The notes beneath the pieces are model-generated. The model searched no databases and was not told where the DNA came from. It worked only from the letters and a program-made list of their open reading frames with translations. DNA of 64,000 nucleotides from positions 100,365,845 to 100,429,844 of the forward strand of contig NC_080671.1 in assembly GCF_030247195.1 (NCBI RefSeq), in the 5' to 3' direction. The DNA comes from Topomyia yanbarensis. Its lineage: Eukaryota; Arthropoda; Insecta; Diptera; Culicidae. Positions 57,417 to 64,000 of this stretch are shown here, in pieces. The stretch's first letter is position 1. Each line of letters starts with the position of its first letter. Both the position numbers and the translations under genes were made by a program.

Positions 57417-58432
57417 TAGGACGTGTTGTTGCTCCCGTCTCGCTTGGCGTTCTCTTCCTCGACACGCTGCTTTTTGCCTGGAGGGCGAATGCGAAGCTGT
57501 CTTTTGGAATTTGATAGGTCTATAGATGAGTCTGTTTCGTTGCCATCGCTTATAGTTCTGTGGTCTGTGCCAGCATTTGCAAGCGGTGGTTGACCTGTAG
57601 CCCCGGTCATCAACCCGCTGCTTGGTGGATCATTTGTTCCCAAAGTGGAGAGTAAATTGGGAAAATTTTGTTCGTCCGAGATCGGTGGTGGTAGTAACGT
57701 TTTTTGCTGCCGCTTCGGAATTTGTTTCGGCGGTTGCATAAGCTTGGCCGAGTTGTTGTCATTATTGTTCACATTGGGAGTGATTTGTTTTGTTACTTTT
57801 TGTGGCATTGGTGTCGAGCTCATCTGCTTTGCAGCGTCCGCGTATGATTTTTGCACTAGTAGCTTTTTGTTTTGCACACAGGTAGCCCCGATGTGAATAT
57901 ATTCGCGGCAATGACGACAAGTTTGACGTTGTCCAAAATACGCTACTTGTGTCGTCTCGCCATCTATGGTTATCCATGATTCGATATTGCGCTCTACAAC
58001 CATTTTAACGATTCGAACGCCAGTCGGAATACCTGGAAAATCAACTTCAGTTCCACAGTATTGTTCCCGTATTGAGTATATATCGCCGTATCTTCCGAGA
58101 AAGTCGGTGATTTTTTGATCCGAGACATCTTCCGATAGGTCATAGAGCCTTATTTCCACAGCTCCATCCTCCAGTGTGATTCTTAACGGGTATTTCTTCC
58201 CGTCAACTGTAATTTCATGCCGATTATCGTGTTCTTCACAAATTCGTTGCGCCAGCTCCAAACTCACTACTTTCACGAAAGTCACTCCTAGAGCTCTGCT
58301 GTTTTGAATTCGTAACACTTCACCTTGTTTTAGTCCCAGTATTGTCGCACAAAATTTATGCACTTTGGCAATGTCCGGTTTTTTCGGCACATTCGCAAAA
58401 TCTATGCGAAATGTGTTTTCTCGACGGCCCAT
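57416..58432 (-). CDS. ORF1: RNA-binding protein of L1/Tx1-like element
   Basis: 338 residues. Residues about 8-165 contain two segments of alternating beta/alpha character, RRM-like (for example VTFVKVVSLELAQRICEE; AVEIRLYDLSEDVSDQKITD). One CCHC zinc knuckle CRHCREYIHIGATC lies at 172-185. The rest is Gln/Asn/Ser-rich and ends in a basic stretch (KRQLRIRPPGKKQRVEEE). By family analogy it coats element RNA and helps form the RNP. Its stop TAA overlaps the ORF2 start (TAATG), which suggests coupled termination and re-initiation. Confidence 0.85.
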   Translation of the reverse strand: MGRRENTFRIDFANVPKKPDIAKVHKFCATILGLKQGEVLRIQNSRALGVTFVKVVSLELAQRICEEHDNRHEITVDGKKYPLRITLEDGAVEIRLYDLSEDVSDQKITDFLGRYGDIYSIREQYCGTEVDFPGIPTGVRIVKMVVERNIESWITIDGETTQVAYFGQRQTCRHCREYIHIGATCVQNKKLLVQKSYADAAKQMSSTPMPQKVTKQITPNVNNNDNNSAKLMQPPKQIPKRQQKTLLPPPISDEQNFPNLLSTLGTNDPPSSGLMTGATGQPPLANAGTDHRTISDGNETDSSIDLSNSKRQLRIRPPGKKQRVEEENAKRDGSNNTS

Positions 58433-58640
58433 CGCGAAGTCGTGCGAAACGGCTCGGCGATGAACAGAAGAAATAAGTCACTGCTGCTGTTAAATTAGCT
58501 TGTGTTCGACTTCCGCGAGACAATAGCGTAATAGCGTCTGTTCAGCTCGGAAGTTGAGCGCTCACTATGGAATCACAGCAGATCATTCCGTCGGCAGCAT
58601 CCGACGTCTGACGACACACCCCGCACGGTGTTAGAGTGAA

Positions 58641-59221
58641 ATACGCTGCTCCGTCCATATTAGAGGTTATATCCGTTAGTAATTTTTAAGTTTGTTCGGA
58701 TCCGAAGAAACGACGTATTTTTCGTAGCAGACGATAATCTCGTGCAGCTCAAACTGCAAATTATTTTTAGTAACTAATTTTCCTTCTATATGATTACACA
58801 AAGTACTTACAATTAGTAGTTTTTCTTCTCCTAGTGCTTTAGACGGATTCCTCTCTCGCTATTCTTCGCAAGTATTCTGCCTATTTTAAATTTCCATTTG
58901 TGTTATTTTTATCTTTAATTATTCATTCTTTTTTTTACTTACAGGTACTACACAACAACGCACACTGAAAGTGATAGACTTTTTTCACCCTTTTCGCCGA
59001 TTTCACCAGAAAAAATATAATTTTATTTTAGAATTAAATAACCCTTCACCAAATGCTAATACTGTTTTGTTTTTGTTTTTATCTATAATTGTCATTAGCA
59101 CTGCGCATTATAAACTTAATAAGTTGCTAGACCGACAGTACTCCCGCATCTGTTTTCGTCGGGAACAGGCTGTAAATAAATTGACGAACGAATTGGCTAG
59201 AGCAACGTTCAAGTCAGTGCC
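58641..59221. other. Spacer between L1-like 5' end and LINE fragment
   Basis: AT-rich. Part may be L1-like 5' untranslated sequence or BEL remnant. I searched by eye for the rest of the BEL PHD finger on the minus strand and did not find it. Nothing is assigned. Confidence 0.35.
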
Positions 59222-59640
59222 TTGCCTGGACATTGCAAACTCAATTATCGCATGGCTACTATTCAGCGTGCTGAGTATCATTCGTGTGATCTTTGTGAAT
59301 CCGATTGTGGAGCTTTATGTCATATGGTTTGTAATAGCCCTGCAGTAATGCTATTGCATATCCAGATCTTTGGTTCCCCGCACATAGGCGAACCTATGTA
59401 TATGAAGCTAAATCTGACCCCGAGATATTGGTTTCATTAGCAGGGTTCATTATCCCTTCGGAAGTGAAGAATCAGGACTGTTTCCCATATTGTGTTGCGA
59501 TTATATAGTCATGTTGTCATTTTCCATTCCCTTACCTTTATCTTTCCCTTCCCTTTCCCATCCTCTCAGGAAACAAGGTACACAGCTCCGCTTAGCGTGG
59601 ACATTGGGGTTTCTTCGGAATGGCATTGAGTTATTTGACG
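59222..59640 (+). pseudogene. RNase H LINE 3' fragment
   Basis: Starts GGACATTGCAAACTCAATTA, matching 32555 onward. The zinc knuckle survives as CDLCESDCGALCHMVCNS. Later AGGAAACAAGG...CAC matches the 3' untranslated part of the longer copy. It is 5'-truncated, as expected from incomplete reverse transcription, and diverged. Confidence 0.75.
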
Positions 59641-60517
59641 TCTAGGACACCAACATTTATATTAAGATGATAAATCGAATGAATTGCTGGTAGCTGGCTG
59701 GATTATTCTTGAATTTGATTGATTTGAAAATACTATTTAAATGAACCAATAGCTCTAATAGCAAATTTTTACTAGACTCGAAAAAGATTGAATGATATAA
59801 AAATAGGTGTCACAATACGACCAATCGAATAACAATGTGCACTGCAACCGGGTAGAATAGGAAACACAATATCGGACATGAATGCCGGGGTATTGAAGCA
59901 CAGTGCATGGGCACTGTATCCGCCCCTTCGACAGACTCTTTATTTCCATCTGTGGGAAATTTACCAAGTACCTATCATTTGCACAAGAACTCAAAGCTGG
60001 ACATGTTTAGGTCTAGCAGAAACGGCATTGGCCGTCTGAGACGCATATGCGGTATGTCACAACTCAGAGCTTCTGTAAGTTATAATTTACTTACCTACTT
60101 GATAACTGCTCAATGAAACTGTTATAGGTTCCCACAGGTACTCCTGTCTCTCTTTACGATCAGATTAATAACAAGTTCATCATCAGTTACTAAGATGTAG
60201 TAGTTTATTATAGTTATTATTCTTATAATTATTACAAGTGTTTCCACGCCAAATACAGTATTTTTCTTGTATTTTTTTCTGTTTTTCTTACGTTTTATTT
60301 TATTTTCTGTTGTGATAGTTCCATTTACCTGCTACTCAACACAGAAAATTCGTCGAGGACGAATTAAAAGAAGTTTGATTAAAACGTAAAATGGATGAAC
60401 ATTTTATGCCAATCTCGACCATCAATAATTGTAGAAACTCTCCGTGTCTGTTCATCGCGTCTGAAAAAATGTAGTGATTTGATATCTGGGGTGACGACCG
60501 CTGACGGGGCAAGCACT
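59641..60517. other. Spacer and probable 3' UTR of the chromodomain gene
   Basis: Minus-strand AATAAA-type signals occur at about 60293-60302 (TTTTATTTTATT on plus), some 220 bp after the stop, a reasonable polyadenylation region. Left of that, short frames only and no recognised gene. Confidence 0.4.
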
Positions 60518-63168
60518 CTATTCCCCATCGTAGTAGGTAACTCGAACCTTGTTAGAATTACGGCGAGATGTTTTGCGACCGCCCAGAGCCAACGACAGTC
60601 GCTCTGTCGGTTTTCGAGCGACTCGCAGTTCCTTCACGCTAGCATTCTTCGACTTGTCAATCTTTTCGTTAAGCTTCTCAATCAGATGGGGACAATTGAG
60701 ATTATCGGCCGGTTCCCAAGTGTCTTCTTTAGAAGAGAATCCCTTCCATCTAACAAGATATTCCCGTTTTCCATCCCGCTTAAAGTGGACGTCGATGATT
60801 TTTTCCACTTCATACTCCGTGCTATCTTCTTCCTCGTCTTCTTCTTCTTCTTCTTCAACCTCGTCATCCTTGTCTGATTTGGCAGCTTTCTTGGGGGTAG
60901 CCTTTTTGGCACCTTTTTTCGGTGTAGGGCCCTTTGCTGCCGGTTTTCCTTTCTTAGCGGCCGGAGGTGCTGCCTCTTCCTTCTCTAATTTTGCCTTGTA
61001 CTTTTTAATGATCTCTGGACATGAAAGTGTATCCTCCTGTTCCCAAGTGTCGTCATCGGCGCTGTAGTTCTTCCAGCGGATGCGATAAACCATCTTACCG
61101 CCGCGTTCCTTGCGGTGGTCCACGATGTCCTGGACTTCATATTCTTCTTCTTCTTCTTCTTCTTCTTCGCTGCCTTCATCATTTTCTTCCTCTTTCTCTT
61201 TCTCTTGAGTCGTGTTTTTAGCTTTCTTTGCTGCCTTGGTTTTTACTGGCTTCTTGACTGGCTTGGCTGGTTTCTTGCCCTTTTTACCTATAGGAGAAAA
61301 AATGTTAAACTTGGACAATAATACACATCCCGACATTCTCAAACGAGAATAGTGTAAATTTAATGGTCTACCCAAACGTTATTAGGATAGCGCGACCGAA
61401 ATTTTACTGAACTTGTATGAATTGACCGAGTAATACAGACATTTGAAAATTTCGAAATAGTTATACCTCTAGTTGAAGAATATCGTCAATAAAGCTACAC
61501 GAGAGCGGACCCTACGCGAGACAAGAATATTGTCAATCAAAATATTGACAAAACTGCCTCAATAAGCAAACCCTACACGAGCGGAAATATTGACAGTAAA
61601 TCAAATATTGGTCAATATATTGATGGTGTAAGGTCATCTCAAAATATTGATTCTGTAGAATTTAAATGGGATTGATGGATTGAAGCAGTTTTGTCAATAT
61701 ATTTATTGACAATACTTCTGTCTCGTGTGGGGTCCGCTATACGTCAATCCCATTTGAATTCTATAGTGGACCCTACACGAGCTTAAAGCAGACCCTACAC
61801 GAGCAGAAAAATTGACAATAAATCATTTATTGATCAATATATTGATGGTGACAGATCATCTTGAAAATATTGATTCTGTAGAATTTAAATGGGATTTATA
61901 GCGGACCCTACACGGGACAAGAATATTGTCAATAAAAATATTGACAAGATTGTTTCAATCCGTCAATCCCATTTGATTTCTACATGATCAATATTTTCAA
62001 GATACCCTTACACGATCAATATATTGATCAATAATCGATTTATTGTCAATATTTCTGCACGTGTAGGGTCCGCTTATGGCATCAATATTTTCAAAACGTC
62101 TAAGCGGACCCTACACGCGCAAAAATATTGACAATAAACCAATTATTGATCAATATATTGATCGTGTAAGGACATTTTGAAAATATTGATTCTTTAGAAT
62201 TCAAATGGGGTTGACGTATTGAAGCAGTCTTGACAATATTTTTATTGACAATATTCTTGTCTCGTATAGGGTCCGTTTTACACGATTAACACATTGATCA
62301 ATAATTGGTTCAGTCAATATTTCGTCTCGTGTAGGGTCCGCTTATTGAAGTTGTCTCGTCAATATTTTGATTGACAATACTTTTGTCTCGTTTAAAGCGG
62401 ACCCTACACGAGACAAGAATATTGTCAATAAAAATATTGACAAGACTACTTCAATACGTCAATCCCATTTGAATTCTACAGAATCAATATTTTCAAAATG
62501 TCCTTACACGATCAATATATTGATCAATAATTGGTTTATTGTAAATATTTCCGCTCGTGTAGGGTGCGCTTAAGATCCGCTTAGGATCTGCTTTACAACA
62601 AAAGCGGACCCTACACGGGACAAGGATATTGTCAATAAAAATATTTTCAAGACTGCTTCAATACGTCAATCCCATTTGATTTCTACATGATCAATACTTT
62701 CAAGATACCCTTACACTATCAATATATTAATCAATAATCGATTTATTGACAATATTCCTGCACGTGTAGGGTCCGCTAAAAATAGGACGAAAATTGGATC
62801 AACACCCTAGGTAAAATTTGAATTTTCAAACAAAAACACTATTCACCTGCCGCATCAGCCTTCTTGGATTTTTTCACCAATGGCTCGGAGTCGTCATCAT
62901 CCTTCTCGGCATCCTCCTCGTCTTTACCATTCTCGGCCTTCGAGTCCATGGTGTCGTCACCATTTTCGCCCTTATCGCCGGTTTCGGCATCCTCGAAATC
63001 GTCATCGGAAGCGGATGCCTTCTTGGAGTCACCATTTTCTTTGCCGCTTTCGTTCTCATCGACCTCGCGTTCATCGCCCTCCGTTTCCTCCTTATCGGCC
63101 GGTGAGGCTTCTCTTTCTTCATTTTCGCCTTTTTCGGCACTCTTGCGTTTAAGGTTTTCCTTTCTCAT
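60518..63168 (-). CDS. Tandem-chromodomain (HP1-like) nuclear protein, two exons
   Basis: Exon 1 is 63168-62847, exon 2 61287-60518. Joined they give 363 residues in frame (322 + 770 nt, Gly codon split by the intron). The donor is GCAG/GTGAAT, the acceptor CTCCTATAG/GT. Residues 1-107 are highly charged with KRKS and KKSKK basic patches (likely nuclear). Residues 109-135 are Lys-rich and 140-156 are a Glu run. Chromodomain 1 is about 157-208 (EYEVQDIVDHR...RWKNYSADDDTWE) and chromodomain 2 about 266-318 (EYEVEKIIDVH...RWKGFSSKEDTWE). The aromatic-cage positions look present in both (Y157, W179, Y182; Y267, W288, F291). There is no chromoshadow domain. By family, it should bind methylated histone H3 tails in chromatin. 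The Met at 63168 is preferred over the upstream in-frame Met at 63192 by protein start context only. Confidence 0.85.
61565..61738 (-). mobile_element. 175-bp MITE copy, nested, reverse orientation
   Basis: Ends AGCAAACCCTACACGAGCGG and GGTCCGCT, flanked by ATA on both sides (3-bp target duplication) inside the older copy. Confidence 0.8.
61784..62101 (-). mobile_element. 175-bp MITE copy, partial, interrupted by 61900-62074
   Basis: Starts AGCAGACCCTACACGAGCAG and runs to GAATTTAAATGGGATTTAT, where another copy is inserted. Its far end is not recognised beyond that insertion, so it is truncated or shares sequence with the older host copy. Confidence 0.55.
61900..62074 (+). mobile_element. 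175-bp MITE copy, complete
   Basis: AGCGGACCCTACACGGGACA to GTGTAGGGTCCGCT, exactly 175 bp, flanked by TAT on both sides. Confidence 0.85.
62103..62277 (-). mobile_element. 175-bp MITE copy, complete, reverse
   Basis: AGCGGACCCTACACGCGCAA to GTATAGGGTCCGTT, 175 bp. Flanks CTA/TTA, an imperfect 3-bp duplication. Confidence 0.8.
62396..62570 (+). mobile_element. 175-bp MITE copy, complete
   Basis: AGCGGACCCTACACGAGACA to GTGTAGGGTGCGCT, 175 bp, flanked by TAA on both sides. The 50 bp before it (62343-62395) are a remnant of yet another copy. Confidence 0.85.
62603..62777 (+). mobile_element. 175-bp MITE copy, complete
   Basis: AGCGGACCCTACACGGGACA to GTGTAGGGTCCGCT, 175 bp, flanked by AAA on both sides. 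Only about 70 bp from the splice donor of exon 1. Confidence 0.85.
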
Positions 63169-63675
63169 TTTGCAATTAGGCTGTACGAGCACTATTTTCT
63201 AGTGATTATCCGGATGGAAGATAAAATTTTGCAGACGAAAAATACACACTTCACAGGAAAACTTTGCTGCGCTAAAACGGAGCGTCGCTTTGACTGTATT
63301 TTTTGTACTGTTTACGACACTGTCGAAAATCCGAGAGAACAGCGCAAAGGCGAGAGAAACACTTCAAACGCGAGAAAAGAATGCCGGCCGGTTCAGGTCG
63401 ATGTACACTGCAGAATTGCCTCGTTAAAATTTACACGCTTATCCTCCGCTACTCTAAAGGCGTTTTTAATGATAGTGCTTGTGCCCGGTCCAAAAAAAAA
63501 ATCGGACGAACATGGTCAGGCGATTTAAATAGTTTGACGTTTGACTCAACTCGCCTGTGCTAATTGCCCCTAGGAACAAATGCGATTTTCGAATGCGATT
63601 GAAAGGCAATTTCAATACTTAGACAAATTTTCTGGCGGCTGAAACGGACTTGATTGTTTTTTGCGTCTTTCAAAC
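63169..63675. promoter_or_regulatory. Probable shared promoter region between divergent transcripts
   Basis: The region upstream of the chromodomain gene start and of the small plus-strand ATG at 63676. It is less AT-rich than the surroundings. No clear TATA box is seen. The assignment rests on position only. Confidence 0.35.
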
Positions 63676-63807
63676 ATGGCGGTTCATGTTTGGCTTAAGT
63701 ATAAAATTGTTTTTTTTTTAATAATTGGCCTGTTCTCGCTTGTATTTTGTTTGTCTAGTGCACTTCATTTAGCCAACGATTGTGGAAAATTGTGGAATCG
63801 TGTGTAA
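63676..63807 (+). CDS. Possible short ORF or 5' exon, hydrophobic, unidentified
   Basis: 43 codons starting CAAACATGGC (good start context), with a hydrophobic segment KIVFFLIIGLFSLVFCLSSA resembling a signal peptide or membrane span, then a stop at 63805-63807. Immediately after it a 21-bp unit (TGGAATCGTGTGTAAACATAG) is present twice, and a splice donor GCGGTAAGT lies at 63878-63886. The segment could be a 5' UTR exon of a divergent gene with an upstream ORF, or chance. Confidence 0.25.
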   Translation: MAVHVWLKYKIVFFLIIGLFSLVFCLSSALHLANDCGKLWNRV

Positions 63808-64000
63808 ACATAGTGGAATCGTGTGTAAACATAGTGGAGCAAGATCTCTGACCTAAAGTCTTAATGAAAGTCAGATTGCGGTAAGTTTTGGTGTGCAATA
63901 TCAATTTCACCATAGTTTGGTGGTGATTACCTAGTATACTGATAAGTTTATGTGAGTAGATAATAAATCCGAAAATAAATATTTTTTTGTAATTTTCATA

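Larger units (their letters stand above)
54175..58640 (-). mobile_element. L1/Tx1-like non-LTR retrotransposon, ORFs intact
   Basis: The 3' end is a T17 run on the plus strand (54175-54191), that is poly-A on the element strand, inside the BEL gag. ORF1 (58432-57416) and ORF2 (57416-54234) are both open and overlap by one base. A 5' untranslated part precedes ORF1; its limit is not certain (58640 is approximate), because I could not find a matching target duplication on that side. The 3' untranslated part is only about 40 bp. Intact ORFs suggest a recent insertion. Confidence 0.8.
61504..62342 (+). mobile_element. Old 175-bp-family MITE, split by at least four insertions
   Basis: Starts AGCGGACCCTACGCGAGACA. 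Pieces in order: 61504-61564, then ACGTCAATCCCATTTGAATT (61739-61762), ATCAATATTTTCAAAACGTC (about 62080-62102), then TTACACGATTAACACATTGA to the end GGTCCGCT at 62342. Between them lie other copies of the same family. The order matches an uninterrupted copy such as 62396-62570. Confidence 0.75.
61288..62846 (-). other. Intron of the chromodomain gene, filled with MITEs
   Basis: 1559 bp with GT-AG ends. About 1270 bp of it (61504-62777) consist of nested and adjacent copies of one 175-bp MITE family. The polypyrimidine tract TTTTTTCTCCTATAG precedes the acceptor. Confidence 0.85.

Noticed and set aside
60549..61067. 172-codon Ser/Phe-rich plus-strand frame opposite the chromodomain exon
   Set aside because: It is antisense to the chromodomain exon. 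Low-complexity Ser runs mirror the Glu/Asp codons on the coding strand.
62818..63202. Overlapping frames of 90-117 codons on both strands near exon 1
   Set aside because: Only the minus-strand frame joins in phase with exon 2 through a good donor and acceptor. The others are shadows.

Overview
The window looks like repeat-dense nuclear DNA of a culicine mosquito, most likely Aedes. This rests on AT-rich non-coding DNA, a tRNA-derived SINE of Feilai type, a DD37E mariner-like transposase of the mosquito ITmD37E type, BEL/Pao and RNase H-bearing non-LTR elements, and a two-exon gene with a GT-AG intron. Species is an inference. Only one ordinary host gene is well supported: a tandem-chromodomain protein on the minus strand (exon 1 63168-62847, exon 2 61287-60518). 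A possible divergent 5' exon lies at the right edge. Nearly everything else is mobile elements, their relics, or non-coding DNA in which I recognise nothing.

Layout. 0-9 kb: MITEs (980-1791, 4031-4284), an interspersed repeat (4620-5480) and a degenerate CATGAA/TTCACG-rich repeat (5990-7290). 9-10 kb: a minus-strand fragment of an RNase H-bearing LINE, split by a SINE. 12.5-15.9 kb: a hAT-like element (TIR CAGGGC, 8-bp target duplication GACAGGCA) holding a 1.8 kb T-rich tract, a palindromic MITE and a dead DD37E transposase. 16.2-19.0 kb: a long-TIR element carrying a 519-bp piggyBac-like MITE and a 1.35 kb element with CACAGTG ends. 24.7-25.6 kb: a smaller member of that long-TIR family, which preserves the empty sites of both insertions.

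26.0-33.1 kb: a broken RNase H LINE, bracketed by 105-120 bp direct repeats and split by a 2.0 kb foldback element. 34.1-36.9 kb: a TA-flanked element with inverted arrays of a 33-bp unit. 37.5-41.9 kb: repeat copies and palindromic MITEs. 42.6-44.9 kb: an ITmD37E element with a nested 718-bp MITE. 44.9-48.5 kb: a TTAA-flanked element with piggyBac-like TIRs that contains a duplicated array of histone H3 pseudogenes with recognisable histone stem-loops. 48.5-54.2 kb: two BEL/Pao relics on opposite strands (integrase and LTR on plus; gag, protease and start of RT on minus), each broken by MITEs. 54.2-58.6 kb: an L1/Tx1-like non-LTR element inserted in the BEL gag zinc finger, with both ORFs open and overlapping as TAATG. 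59.2-59.6 kb: a 3' fragment of the RNase H LINE. 60.5-63.2 kb: the chromodomain gene, whose intron is packed with nested 175-bp MITEs.

Relative ages can be read from the nesting. L1-like inserted into BEL; foldback into LINE; SINE into LINE; piggyBac-like MITE into the long-TIR element; MITE into ITmD37E; four or more 175-bp MITEs into one older copy of themselves. The genes do not form a pathway. All similarity statements come from reading this sequence and from knowledge of the families; no database search was run.
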